Shown here piece after piece: positions 26,541-35,872 of a DNA stretch of 64,000 bases. The first letter of the stretch is position 1. Each line of letters starts with the position of its first letter. The stretch is from the NCBI GenBank assembly GCA_002709955.1, contig PAQY01000006.1, positions 1-64,000 on the forward strand, written 5' to 3'. The DNA is from Rhodospirillaceae bacterium. Its GTDB lineage: Bacteria; Pseudomonadota; Alphaproteobacteria; UBA8366; Aestuariispiraceae. A model generated the notes under the pieces. The model ran no database searches and had not been told where the DNA came from. It saw only the letters and a list, made by a program, of their open reading frames with translations. The position numbers were made by a program, and so were the translations under genes.

Positions 26541-27703
26541 GGCTCCCTCCGAATGACATCAATGCCATTTTTGCCGCCGGTCAATGCAATGACGCCACTT
26601 TTTAAAGCCAGGGCGTCTTTTCCGAATAATTCTTTGCGCCAGCCCTTCAGGGCGGGCACATCCGCATCATCGTAAGCGGCAATCTGTTCCAGATCATCGC
26701 CATTTGCTACCAATCGGGTGGCAACGCCTGCGGTTTCGCAATTGCGCTTCAGCAATACCTTAAGTAAGTCCGTCATGGGACCCAAGCCCTGTGGCAGGCG
26801 TTCCTGCTTTTCTGGGACTGGCAGTTGATCTTTTGGAATGGCCTGCGCGGCTGCAACCGCATCCAGCAATCCCTTGCCCAGTTTACCTTCGGCAAAGCCC
26901 CGGCTGAGACCCCGGATACGGGACAGATCATCCAGGGATTTGGGGGCACTGCCCGCAACATCCAATAAGGAGTCATCCTTGATGATGCGATTGCGCGGCA
27001 GGTCGCGTTCTTGTGCTTCCCGTTCCCGCCAGGCGGCGACATCCCGCACGATCTGTAAAAACCGTGGCTTCCCACCGCGTACCTTGACGCGCTTCCAGGC
27101 GTCTTCCGGTGCGTTGCGATAGGTATCGGGGCTGGACAGGATGGACATTTCTTCCTCAACCCATTGCTCACGATGGGTTTCTTTCAATTGCTTCGATAGG
27201 CTGAGATAGATATCGCGCAGATGTGTTACATCTGTCAGCGCATAGGTCAGTTGCCGATCCGTCAGCGGTCGGTTCGCCCAATCCGTGAAGCGGGAGGATT
27301 TGTCCAAATCACCCGAACAGATTTGCTTAACCAGCGCTTCATAGCCGATTTGATCGCCATAGCCGCACACCATGGCCGCGACCTGACTGTCAAACAGCGG
27401 GGCGGGAACATCGCCCATTAAATTATAAAATATTTCAAGGTCCTGACGGGCAGCATGAAAGATCTTCAAGGTCTTCCTGTCACGCATCAGGTCGAACAGC
27501 GGGGACATATCCATGTCCGGCGCAAGCGGATCAATTGCGCGCTCACTGCCAGGCTCAGGCGATGATATCTGGATCAAACACAGCTTGGGCCAATAGGTCT
27601 TGTCGCGCATAAATTCCGTATCGACGGTGACCCAGGGGGCACCGGCGAGCGTGCGGCAATGCGCTGCCAAAGCATCTGAAGTAGTGATAAGTTTATCTGT
27701 CAT
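26537..27703 (-). CDS. rnd: Ribonuclease D
   Basis: RNase D trims the 3' ends of tRNAs and small RNAs. The 388-residue protein has the DEDDy exonuclease residues: VDTEF (Asp, Glu), HAARQDLEIF (Asp), and YALTDVTHL (Tyr and Asp). Two helical HRDC-like domains follow. The family length is normal. The M23 peptidase gene begins inside its stop codon, so both are read together. Confidence 0.95.
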   Translation of the reverse strand: MTDKLITTSDALAAHCRTLAGAPWVTVDTEFMRDKTYWPKLCLIQISSPEPGSERAIDPLAPDMDMSPLFDLMRDRKTLKIFHAARQDLEIFYNLMGDVPAPLFDSQVAAMVCGYGDQIGYEALVKQICSGDLDKSSRFTDWANRPLTDRQLTYALTDVTHLRDIYLSLSKQLKETHREQWVEEEMSILSSPDTYRNAPEDAWKRVKVRGGKPRFLQIVRDVAAWREREAQERDLPRNRIIKDDSLLDVAGSAPKSLDDLSRIRGLSRGFAEGKLGKGLLDAVAAAQAIPKDQLPVPEKQERLPQGLGPMTDLLKVLLKRNCETAGVATRLVANGDDLEQIAAYDDADVPALKGWRKELFGKDALALKSGVIALTGGKNGIDVIRREP

Positions 27704-27853
27704 GACCTGTTGGCTATACGTGAGTCTTTTCCCAAGGGGAAGGCGTAAAGCGCATCATTTGTATTTGATGTCGCACCACCAGAGTCTCTCCTTTCGATCT
27801 GCAAACTTTAGGAATAGGGTAAAGCTCACTCGCCTTATTCGGACCGATCATTT

Positions 27854-29572
27854 ATGTCATCAGGCCGCCCATCAGATCCCGACCAATCGGTTGGATTTTG
27901 GGACTTGTTCACCCCGAAACTGCTGACAGTTTTTCGGGAAGGGTATGGTCTGGCACATTTTCGGGCCGATGCCCTGGCCGGATTGACCGTGGCGATTGTT
28001 GCCATGCCTTTATCCATGGCAATCGCCATCGCGTCCGGCGTATCGCCCGAACGGGGCTTGTTCACCGCAATTGTTGGGGGATTTCTGGTATCCCTGCTGG
28101 GGGGCAGCCGGTTTCAGATCGGGGGCCCTGCCGGAGCCTTTATCGTGCTTGTGGCCGCTACAGTGGAAAGGCATGGGGTTGATGGCCTGATCCTGGCGAC
28201 GATGATGTCCGGGGTTTTTCTGCTGGTGATCGGCTATTCCCGGATTGGAACCTTCATAAAACTTATTCCTTATCCGGTTACGGTCGGTTTTACGGCAGGA
28301 ATTGGCGTCATCATATTCACGAGTCAGATCAAGGATTTCTTTGGGCTTACTCTTGTAGCGAATGAGCCGTCAGCCTTTGTTCCGAAAGTCACGGTTCTGG
28401 CGGAATCCGCTGGTTCCTTTACGCCTTTTGCGCTGGCGCTGGCGGTATTGACGGTGCTGGTAATCCTGGCACAGCGCCGGTGGCGGCCGTCCTGGCCTGG
28501 AATCCTGATCGCGGTGGTTCTGTGTTCCCTGATCACCACATTCTTAGGCTTGCCGGTTGAAACCATTGGCACGCGATTTGGTGGCATTCCCTCCAGCTTG
28601 CCGGTGCCGGAATTGCCGGATTTCACGATCAATAAAGCATTGGCGGTGCTGCCAGACGCAATTGCATTCGCCTTATTGGGGGCGATTGAATCGCTGCTTT
28701 CCGCTGTAGTCGCAGATGGCATGACCGGTCGCCGGCACAGATCCAATTGCGAATTGGTGGCCCAGGGTGTGGCCAATATTGGGTCGGCGATCTTTGGCGG
28801 AATCTGTGTCACCGGCACCATTGCCCGAACCGCGACCAATGTGCGAGCCGGGGCCAGGGGACCGGTTGCGGGCATGCTGCATTCAGTGATGATCCTGGCA
28901 TTCATGGTGCTGGCGGCGCCTTTGGCCTCCTATATCCCGCTGGCCAGTCTGGCCGGTGTGCTGGTGGTGATCGCCTATAACATGGTGGAGAAACACGCCA
29001 TGCTGGCCGTGGCAAAATCGTCTAAAGGGGATTTGCTGGTTTTGGTGGTGACATTCCTTCTGGTGGTGCTGCGGGACCTGACAGAAGGGATTGTTGTTGG
29101 CGTTGCGCTGGGTGCGCTGTTGTTTATCAACCGCATGGGCAAGACTCTGGCGATTGAAAGTGAAACGCCGCTGATGGTCAGTGATCAATCAGACCGCATT
29201 TCCGAAGACAACGACTTGATTGATGCCGGGCAGGGAAATGCGCTGGATGCGGAAGTCTATCGCATATCCGGTGCGTTTTTCTTTGGGGCGGCCAGCACTG
29301 TCGGGCGCGTTTTGGATCGCATTTCAGAGCGGCGAAAACATGTCATAATCGACCTGTCCCAGGTGCCATTCCTGGATTCGACCGCCGCCAATGTCCTGGA
29401 AGGGACGGCGCGAAAGGCGAAACAGGTCGGCGTGCGGTTTTTCATCACCGGTGCCAGTGACAATTTGCGATCCATGTTACAGGCCCATGGCGTCGGGGGG
29501 TCGATGGCGGAATTTGAAGAAACCATCGACCAGGCGCTAGAAAAGCTCCGGTCGCAAAACCTCAACATCTGA
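27854..29572 (+). CDS. SulP-family anion transporter with STAS domain (bicarbonate/sulfate)
   Basis: This is an inner-membrane transporter of the SLC26/SulP family: 10-14 membrane segments over residues 30-420 and a cytoplasmic STAS domain at about 450-560 (HVIIDLSQVPFLDSTAANVLEGTA). The family signature region is GGSRFQIGGPAGAF. SulP members carry sulfate, bicarbonate (BicA) or organic anions. The SbtA/SbtB genes alongside favour bicarbonate here, which is an inference. Its last 36 bases overlap the convergent PII-like gene. Confidence 0.88.
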   Translation: MSSGRPSDPDQSVGFWDLFTPKLLTVFREGYGLAHFRADALAGLTVAIVAMPLSMAIAIASGVSPERGLFTAIVGGFLVSLLGGSRFQIGGPAGAFIVLVAATVERHGVDGLILATMMSGVFLLVIGYSRIGTFIKLIPYPVTVGFTAGIGVIIFTSQIKDFFGLTLVANEPSAFVPKVTVLAESAGSFTPFALALAVLTVLVILAQRRWRPSWPGILIAVVLCSLITTFLGLPVETIGTRFGGIPSSLPVPELPDFTINKALAVLPDAIAFALLGAIESLLSAVVADGMTGRRHRSNCELVAQGVANIGSAIFGGICVTGTIARTATNVRAGARGPVAGMLHSVMILAFMVLAAPLASYIPLASLAGVLVVIAYNMVEKHAMLAVAKSSKGDLLVLVVTFLLVVLRDLTEGIVVGVALGALLFINRMGKTLAIESETPLMVSDQSDRISEDNDLIDAGQGNALDAEVYRISGAFFFGAASTVGRVLDRISERRKHVIIDLSQVPFLDSTAANVLEGTARKAKQVGVRFFITGASDNLRSMLQAHGVGGSMAEFEETIDQALEKLRSQNLNI

Positions 29573-29851
29573 CAGGGTGACGATCCCGATCTGTTGGTCC
29601 AGAACCTTTCTGATTTCTTGCAGAACGGCGGGCACCTTGCCCTGATCCAGAACGATCAGCACCTGTACCATGCGGCCCGCATCCGAAGACAGCGCGTCGC
29701 GACGCCAGGATCGGCTTTTACCGCGCCCCGCCAAGGCAGGCAGCGCCGTATAGCCAGGCACATCCAGCCCGTCCAACAGGTCCAGAAGCCGATTTAGAAA
29801 GGGGGCTTCGATAATGATCGACAGCCGCTTTTTGGGATAGGTCTGTGTCAT
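29537..29851 (-). CDS. sbtB: PII-like regulator of SbtA (SbtB-like)
   Basis: The 104-residue protein has the PII-like ferredoxin fold pattern: KRLSIIIEAPFLNRLLDLL, GYTALPALAGRG, a T-loop-like stretch rich in Arg/Ser, and VQVLIVLDQGKVPAVLQEI. It lies 13 bp downstream of sbtA on the same strand, as sbtB does in cyanobacteria, where SbtB binds adenine nucleotides and shuts SbtA. The T-loop here is shorter and more basic than in GlnB and lacks the uridylylation tyrosine. The end overlaps the SulP gene by 36 bases. Confidence 0.75.
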   Translation of the reverse strand: MTQTYPKKRLSIIIEAPFLNRLLDLLDGLDVPGYTALPALAGRGKSRSWRRDALSSDAGRMVQVLIVLDQGKVPAVLQEIRKVLDQQIGIVTLSDVEVLRPELF

Positions 29852-29864
29852 CGTTATGCCTTTT

Positions 29865-30833
29865 CTAGGATAGCCACCCGGCCAGGGCGATATAGAAGGG
29901 GATGCCGATGGTCAGATTAAAGGGGAAGGTAATCGCCAGGGAAAGCGTCAGATACAGCGCGGGCTTTGCCTGTGGCAGGGCCAGGCGCATGGCCGCTGGT
30001 ACCGCAATATAGGATGCGCTTCCAGACAGGATCGCCAACAGGGCAATGCCCCCATCCGGCAAACCGATCAATGCTCCCGTTACCCCACCGATCACGCCTG
30101 CTATGGGTGGCATATACAGCCCAAAGGCCAACAGTGCGGGTGTCAGCGTCTTTCGGACCTGTCGTAATTCCCGCCCGGCAACCAGTCCCATATCCAGCAG
30201 GAAAAGGCACAATACCCCCTTAAAGGGATCGGCGATAAACGGTTCGATGTCGCTATAGCCTTTCTGACCGGTGACCATGCCAATAATAAACGCACCTATC
30301 AGTAGGACGATGGATCCATTCAGGGCCACTTCCCGCCAGGGGGCCTTTGGCGTCTGGGGGGTACCAGCCTGTCCCCGATGGGCCAGAAACAGGGCGATGG
30401 CGATGGCGGGTGCTTCCATCGCGGCGGCGGCGGCGACCATGATGCCGGGGAAGGCAATGCCCGCCGCATCCAGGGCGGCTGTCCCGGCAATGAAGGTGAC
30501 AATGGAGATGGACCCGTAATGCGCCGCGATTGCAGCAGCGTCGATTTGTGATACCCGCGTCGTTGTCCGCAACAACCAGAAGGCCAGTATGGGAATGCTG
30601 GCACTCAACAGGCCCGCCGCACCGATGACCAACAGCAGGTCCACCGTCAGGCCATTCTCGCTGGCGGCGACCCCGCCCTTGAACCCAATCGCCAGCATCA
30701 GATACAGCGACAGGGCCTTGGCAATGGCTTCTGGAATGGAAAGGTCGGACCGGGCCAGCGCCGCAACCAGCCCAAGGGCAAAAAACAGGACGGGCGGTGA
30801 AATCAGGTTCTGTATCGCAAGCGCCCAATCCAC
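29865..30833 (-). CDS. sbtA: Sodium-dependent bicarbonate permease SbtA
   Basis: The 322-residue protein has ten membrane segments in two inverted halves and the SbtA family features: PPVLFFALGLVAAL at the start, AAAIAAHYGSISIVTF, AMEAPAIAI, and ILSGSASYIAVPAAMR near the end. SbtA couples bicarbonate uptake to sodium. It starts at GTG with AGGAAA upstream, and SbtB follows. NhaA directly upstream on the same strand would keep the sodium gradient. Confidence 0.88.
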   Translation of the reverse strand: MDWALAIQNLISPPVLFFALGLVAALARSDLSIPEAIAKALSLYLMLAIGFKGGVAASENGLTVDLLLVIGAAGLLSASIPILAFWLLRTTTRVSQIDAAAIAAHYGSISIVTFIAGTAALDAAGIAFPGIMVAAAAAMEAPAIAIALFLAHRGQAGTPQTPKAPWREVALNGSIVLLIGAFIIGMVTGQKGYSDIEPFIADPFKGVLCLFLLDMGLVAGRELRQVRKTLTPALLAFGLYMPPIAGVIGGVTGALIGLPDGGIALLAILSGSASYIAVPAAMRLALPQAKPALYLTLSLAITFPFNLTIGIPFYIALAGWLS

Positions 30834-30871
30834 CGCCGTTTCCTATCCAATAAGATTTGCCATCTATCGCG

Positions 30872-32053
30872 TCAGTCCGATGTCTTATTCGTTGCACGCA
30901 GCAAGGTGTATCCTGCAATCGCGGCGATGATGGATCCAGACAGCACACCGATGCGCACCGATGCGGCCTGGTCAGGCGTGTCGAAAGCCAAGTTCCCGAT
31001 GAACAGGCTCATGGTGAACCCAATCCCCGCCAACAGGGCAACCCCCAGCATATGGTGCCATTGGATGCCTGTGGGCAGGCTTGCAAAGCCCAGTTTCACG
31101 GCCAGGAAACAGGCCCCCATGATGCCGATTGGCTTACCCAGCAACAGACCAAGCGCGATGCCAGACGCAATGGGTTCCAGCAACGCAGCCGGCGTCATTC
31201 CGGCAAGTGACACCCCTGCATTTGCAAAAGCAAACAGGGGCATGATCCCAAAGGCGACCCAGGGCGTCAGTGCATGTTCCAGGATATGCAGCGGTCCTTC
31301 CTCATCCTTCGTGGCACCCGCGATTGGAATACAGAAGGCGACAACAACCCCTGCCAAAGTGGCATGGACGCCTGATTTCAGAACCGCAACCCACAGCACA
31401 AGGCCCAACAGCATATAAGGCGTGATGGACCGGACGCCATATCGGTTCAAAACCACCATGGCGGCAATCATCAGGGCTGCAATGGCAAGCGCAAGGCCGG
31501 ACAGGTCCGCTGTGTAGAATAGGGCGATGATCACAATCGCGCCCAGATCGTCGATAATGGCGACAGCCAGCAGAAATACTTTCAGCGCCGTCGGCACACG
31601 TTTGCCCAGCAAGGCCAGAATGCCCAATGCAAAGGCGATGTCGGTTGCGGCGGGAATGGCCCAGCCTTTCAGGGCGGCGGGATCCCCCATATTGATGCTG
31701 ACATAAATCAGGGCCGGGGCGATCATCCCGCCAACAGCAGCCAGAGCGGGCAGGGAGGCGGATCGAATGCTGGACAATTCCCCTTCAACAATCTCCCGCT
31801 TGATTTCTAGCCCGACAAGAAGAAAGAAAATCGCCATCAGGAAATCATTGATCCAAAGGATCAGGGCCTTTGACAGGCCGATATCGCCGTAGGAAATGGT
31901 AAATTTCGTTGCCAGCGCATCCGTGTATGTACCAGCGAAGCCTGAATTCATGACCACCATCGCCAAAACGGCGGCGGCTATCAGGGTCAGGCCAGGGGCA
32001 GTTTCATGACCAAAGGCTTCTGCGACGGATTTATATATCTTTTTAACAGGCAT
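30872..32053 (-). CDS. nhaA: Na+/H+ antiporter NhaA
   Basis: NhaA exports sodium in exchange for protons. The 393-residue protein has about twelve membrane segments and the two ion-binding aspartates in VAIIDDLGAI, along with ATDIAFALGILALLGKRVP. The ATG at 32053 has a G-rich site upstream; an ATG at 32089 would add 12 residues without sense for the family. It stands 38 bp upstream of sbtA, so the two may be one transcript (nhaA-sbtA-sbtB). Confidence 0.94.
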   Translation of the reverse strand: MPVKKIYKSVAEAFGHETAPGLTLIAAAVLAMVVMNSGFAGTYTDALATKFTISYGDIGLSKALILWINDFLMAIFFLLVGLEIKREIVEGELSSIRSASLPALAAVGGMIAPALIYVSINMGDPAALKGWAIPAATDIAFALGILALLGKRVPTALKVFLLAVAIIDDLGAIVIIALFYTADLSGLALAIAALMIAAMVVLNRYGVRSITPYMLLGLVLWVAVLKSGVHATLAGVVVAFCIPIAGATKDEEGPLHILEHALTPWVAFGIMPLFAFANAGVSLAGMTPAALLEPIASGIALGLLLGKPIGIMGACFLAVKLGFASLPTGIQWHHMLGVALLAGIGFTMSLFIGNLAFDTPDQAASVRIGVLSGSIIAAIAGYTLLRATNKTSD

Positions 32054-32171
32054 CCTGCCCCCCAATAAGTGACAAACATTAACAAACATGCTTTAGATAC
32101 GATATAACCTTGAAAACATCAAGATACGGCGTTACAATTTTTTGAAAAATTTCCAGTGAAAAGATCCTAAA

Positions 32172-32363
32172 ATGCTGACAGAACCGCTCTTAACCCTGCA
32201 CGAAGTCGCCGATCTATTGAAGGTCAAGGAAGCGACGGTGCGGGCATGGATCCATGATTCAGATTTGCGCGCCATTAAATTTGGCCGCGAATGGCGTGTG
32301 TCGCAGAAGGACCTGGAAGCCTTTCTGAACGCCCATGCGAACAGGCCTGCATCGGACGATTGA
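32172..32363 (+). CDS. Excisionase-like HTH (MerR-type) small DNA-binding protein
   Basis: The 63-residue protein is a single winged-helix domain of the excisionase family: LLTLHEVADLLKVKEATVRAWI, then IKFGREWRVSQKDLEAFL. Such stand-alone proteins occur near phage genes and also as chromosomal regulators. No integrase is adjacent, so a local regulatory role (nhaA is divergent, nnrS downstream) is more likely. Confidence 0.8.
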   Translation: MLTEPLLTLHEVADLLKVKEATVRAWIHDSDLRAIKFGREWRVSQKDLEAFLNAHANRPASDD

Positions 32364-32507
32364 CCCCCCTTTTTCACGCGGCCTTCTGGGCTGGGCAGTT
32401 GAACGCACACTCTTTATTGGTGCGGCATTTAGCGGTCTGTCGATGCATCGGTAGGATGTGTCATTGTTGCTAGAGTTCGGGCCAAGAGCAGAAAGCAACT
32501 GACACAT

Positions 32508-33707
32508 ATGACTACAACCTCTCAACGGATGCGTGCCTGGCGCGGCCCGGCGCTGCTGACATACGGGTTTCGCCCGTTCTTTTTTGGGGCGGGGGTCTGG
32601 GCCATAGTCTCAATGCTACTCTGGCTGGGAATGTTAAACGGGGTTGTCGCGCCGCCAATAGCTCTGGATCCTGTAAGTTGGCATGCGCATGAATTTCTGT
32701 TTGGTTATCTAGGGGCCGTGACGGCGGGTTTCTTGCTGACGGCGGTGCCAAACTGGACGGGGCGGCTGCCAATTGTGGGCTGGCCTCTAGGAGGGTTGTT
32801 TGCGCTGTGGATTCTGGGGCGGGGGGTGGTTCTGTTCTCCGCAGGAATGCCGCCACTGGTCGTCGCACTCGTCGATCTGGCGTTTCCGGCGGTCCTGACC
32901 GCGACCATAGCGTGGGAAATCATTCAGGGTCGCAATTGGAAAAACCTGCTTGTGCTGGGCATGTTGGTCGTCTTTGCGACCGGCAATGCTGTATTCCATT
33001 GGGAAGCCGCCCGGGGCGATTATGCCGCACAGGGGCTGGGTCTCAGGATCGGTCTGGGCGCGGGGATTATGATGATCGCTGTGATCGGGGGCCGCATTGT
33101 ACCGTCCTTCACGCGAAACTGGCTGGTTCAGCGCGGCGGGACGGTTTTACCCGCGCCACCGATGGGGGGATTTGACAAGGTTGCGTTGCTGATCCTGTTG
33201 ATCGCGCTGCTGGTTTGGGTAGCCCGCCCCCAGGTTGCCGTGACTGGGGGACTTATGATTGTCGCGGCCATGGCACATTTCGTCAGGCTGGCGCGCTGGG
33301 CTGGGCATCGGACCGGGGCAGAAGCATTGGTCTGGTCCCTGCATGCCGGATATCTGTTCCTGCCACTGGGCGCATTGGCTTTGGGACTTGGGACTGTTTT
33401 TCAGACGGGTTTGGGCGTGGCGGCGGCACAACATCTCTGGATGGCCGGGGCCATCGGTTTGATGACGCTGGCTGTGATGACGCGCGCAACATTGGGGCAT
33501 TCTGGTCAGGCATTGACGTCCGGGTCAGGAACAATTGCCCTTTACCTGCTGTTGATTCTGTCCGTTCTGGCGCGGGTGTGTGCCGGGGTGATACCTGAAC
33601 AAGCCGCGTGGCTTCACATGATTGCAGGGTTTGGATGGCTGGGGGCATTTGGTGTTTTCATTGTCATCTATGGTCCGCTTCACATGGCGCGAAAAGGTCA
33701 GGCTTGA
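32508..33707 (+). CDS. nnrS: NnrS family heme/copper membrane protein
   Basis: The 399-residue protein has about twelve membrane segments and the NnrS family marks: LLTYGFRPFFFGAGVWA near the start, SWHAHEFLFGYLGAVTAGFLLTA, and GGRIVPSFTRNW. NnrS binds heme and copper and relieves nitric oxide stress in denitrifiers. No NO or nitrite reductase is in the window. The HTH gene lies 144 bp upstream on the same strand. Confidence 0.9.
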   Translation: MTTTSQRMRAWRGPALLTYGFRPFFFGAGVWAIVSMLLWLGMLNGVVAPPIALDPVSWHAHEFLFGYLGAVTAGFLLTAVPNWTGRLPIVGWPLGGLFALWILGRGVVLFSAGMPPLVVALVDLAFPAVLTATIAWEIIQGRNWKNLLVLGMLVVFATGNAVFHWEAARGDYAAQGLGLRIGLGAGIMMIAVIGGRIVPSFTRNWLVQRGGTVLPAPPMGGFDKVALLILLIALLVWVARPQVAVTGGLMIVAAMAHFVRLARWAGHRTGAEALVWSLHAGYLFLPLGALALGLGTVFQTGLGVAAAQHLWMAGAIGLMTLAVMTRATLGHSGQALTSGSGTIALYLLLILSVLARVCAGVIPEQAAWLHMIAGFGWLGAFGVFIVIYGPLHMARKGQA

Positions 33708-33922
33708 CCGATGCGGCATAGGCGCCGGACTGGGCCATTCGCATAGATATTTGTTCTGACACCGAAAATCTGAATTGTCGGACTGTACCGTATAATTTAA
33801 GGCGTGCGGTTGATAGTCTTTACCGGTACTTCAAGCGATGCCCTATTCGTGTGCCCCTGTTTTGACGTTTGAGGAGCTCCATAGGATCAAAGAGACATGC
33901 TGACGGCTCAAGGGAACGGCGG

Positions 33923-34465
33923 GTGATAATTTTAGATAGAATTCTGGATCCAGATATACGCTTGTTCTTTCAGGTATGGCATTCTCTTTACAAAACACTT
34001 GGCGGTATTCCGCCCCGTTCTGCCATTGAACCGCTGGACCTTGGCCGCGCCTTGGCAAAAGTTTGGTTGTATGAGCAACAACCCGACGGCAGCTATATCA
34101 GCGCCATTTCCGGCGATCATATCAGAACCAATTGGGGGGTCAGGATGAAGGGAAAACCCCTTTCCGAGATTATCCCTTTGGGCGGCCACAAACATGTCGA
34201 AAAGCGGTTTAACTATCTTTTAGAAAAACAGTGCGTTATTCACGGCTTTAACGTCACAGAAACCAAAGGTCACTCCTTCGCAGAGCGTCTTTATGCGCCC
34301 CTGGCCAATGCGGAGGGCGACCCTGTCTATGTCTTTGGCATATCCAATTATAACCAGACATTTTATACCGACACCGACAGATTCCGCGAAATCGTCCAAC
34401 GCTTCGAAGTCTACAGCTATGCCCCCGATACGATTGAAGAGCAGGAGAAGCTGTCATACGAATAG
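33923..34465 (+). CDS. PAS_5-type PAS domain protein
   Basis: The 180-residue protein is a PAS_5-like single domain: RLFFQVWHSLYKTLGGIPPRSAIEPLDLGRALAKVWLYE, then YISAISGDHIRTNWGVRMKG and a C-terminal YGISNYNQTF-like strand. Such proteins are very common in Rhodospirillales and may bind a small molecule; no output domain is present. The GTG at 33923 has AGGGA 7 bases upstream and is preferred over a TTG at 33869. Confidence 0.65.
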   Translation: MIILDRILDPDIRLFFQVWHSLYKTLGGIPPRSAIEPLDLGRALAKVWLYEQQPDGSYISAISGDHIRTNWGVRMKGKPLSEIIPLGGHKHVEKRFNYLLEKQCVIHGFNVTETKGHSFAERLYAPLANAEGDPVYVFGISNYNQTFYTDTDRFREIVQRFEVYSYAPDTIEEQEKLSYE

Positions 34466-34527
34466 CCGCTGTTGCTGGGTTGTCTGACATTTGATCGTCA
34501 GGGGTTGCGTCTTTCACAGATACGACG

Positions 34528-34953
34528 TTATCGCGGAACAGCATCTTCAGTATATTGGCTGGCAAAGACCTGCGCTGGGGGAATCGGTGTGATGACATCA
34601 ATCAGAACGCCTTCCGGGTCTTGTGTGATAAAGTGCCGTTGCCCGAATTCTTCGTTTCGCAGGGAAAGGAGGATCGGAAGATTTTCCCTCTGGGCGCGTT
34701 CATAAGCTAGGTCTACATCCTCTACCTCAAAATTCAGAAGTATTCCGGACGCTTGGGCCTGTTTGGTGACAGGGATCGTGGCATGGTTGCCTTTCAGAAT
34801 GGCGAGGTTGACCGTCGTGTCGTGGATGGATTGCAAATGGACGTACCAATCTGCTTCAAACACGGATCGGAAGTCGAAATGACGGATATAGAATGCCGCA
34901 GTCTTCGATACGTCCTGTACCATCAGAACCGGATAAAAGCTGGTGATCTTCAT
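34528..34953 (-). CDS. VOC-family (glyoxalase/dioxygenase fold) protein
   Basis: The 141-residue protein shows two beta-alpha-beta-beta-beta modules: [24 protein letters not shown], then [19 protein letters not shown] and [19 protein letters not shown]. Metal-ligand positions (a Glu in the last strand) are not all clear, so the activity is open. It is divergent from a TetR gene with a dyad in between, suggesting it is the TetR target. Confidence 0.8.
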   Translation of the reverse strand: MKITSFYPVLMVQDVSKTAAFYIRHFDFRSVFEADWYVHLQSIHDTTVNLAILKGNHATIPVTKQAQASGILLNFEVEDVDLAYERAQRENLPILLSLRNEEFGQRHFITQDPEGVLIDVITPIPPAQVFASQYTEDAVPR

Positions 34954-34977
34954 TCTTCGTTTCCTTTTTAAGAGAAC

Positions 34978-34999
34978 GTGATTATTGTGCTGAAATCAC
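34978..34999. promoter_or_regulatory. Candidate TetR operator
   Basis: GTGATT (34978-34983) and AATCAC (34994-34999) form a 6-bp dyad with a 10-base spacer, in the 68 bp between the divergent VOC and TetR genes. It lies 22 bp before the tetR-like start and 25 bp before the VOC start. Confidence 0.45.
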
Positions 35000-35021
35000 T
35001 ATAAACAAACAGGCAGACTGT

Positions 35022-35663
35022 ATGCAAATTAAAAAACAACGCAGATCGAATTCTGATCGCAGCGCGCAAATGCGGGCAAGATTGGTTACGTCAGCGCGCG
35101 ATCTGTTTGTCAAAAACGGCTATGCCGAAACCAGCACCCCGATGCTTGTGGAAACAGCCGGGGTAACGCGGGGTGCGCTGTATCATCATTTTCCAGACAA
35201 GCAGGCAATTTTTCATGCCGTGGTGGATGCAGAGGCGGCCGCCGTCGCCTTGGCAATTGAAAACGAAGATGCCCCCAGCCTGTCCGCACAGGAACGCCTT
35301 TTTGCCGGTGCATCCGCCTATATGCGGGCCATGCAGGTGCCGGGGCGTGTGCGCCTTCTTTTAATAGAAGGCCCAGCGGTTTTGGGCATGGCAGAAATGC
35401 GAGAGATCGAGGCCCGCCATGGTGATGAGACCCTGCGCATAGGCCTTGAAGAGGCACTTGCGGAAAGCACGGCAATCAATCTGCCCATCACCCCACTGAC
35501 ATCACTACTCTCCGCACTGTTCGAGCGGGCCGCTATGGATGTCGCCGCGGGGGCGGACGAAGCAGATGTATTGGTGGTTATTCAGGCCGTTCTGCGCGGT
35601 GTTCTTGTCTCAGAGCAGGAACCATTGGATGAAGCGAACCTCGCAAAACCTTCTGGCGATTGA
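35022..35663 (+). CDS. TetR/AcrR-family transcriptional regulator
   Basis: The 213-residue protein has the TetR DNA-binding domain at about 15-65 (ARDLFVKNGYAETSTPML, then AGVTRGALYHHFPDKQAIF) and an all-helical ligand domain. It is likely a repressor that acts on the divergent VOC gene and its own promoter through the dyad at 34978-34999. The ligand is unknown. Confidence 0.87.
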   Translation: MQIKKQRRSNSDRSAQMRARLVTSARDLFVKNGYAETSTPMLVETAGVTRGALYHHFPDKQAIFHAVVDAEAAAVALAIENEDAPSLSAQERLFAGASAYMRAMQVPGRVRLLLIEGPAVLGMAEMREIEARHGDETLRIGLEEALAESTAINLPITPLTSLLSALFERAAMDVAAGADEADVLVVIQAVLRGVLVSEQEPLDEANLAKPSGD

Positions 35664-35872
35664 GGAACGAACAAGCCGAGAATCCCCTTGGTGCCGCCCA
35701 TTGATTTCACTGTGCGGAGTGTTTCCGTCCCAATACAGGAGGGAAGGGGTTGGACATGTGCCACTCATCCCCTTCTTGCGGCCTTGACAATTCGGGCGGA
35801 AACGGGCCCTTTCGCGCCGGAAACTTGTGGGCCGTTGCGGTCTGAATTCATATAATTTTGGAGTAATGCCTG

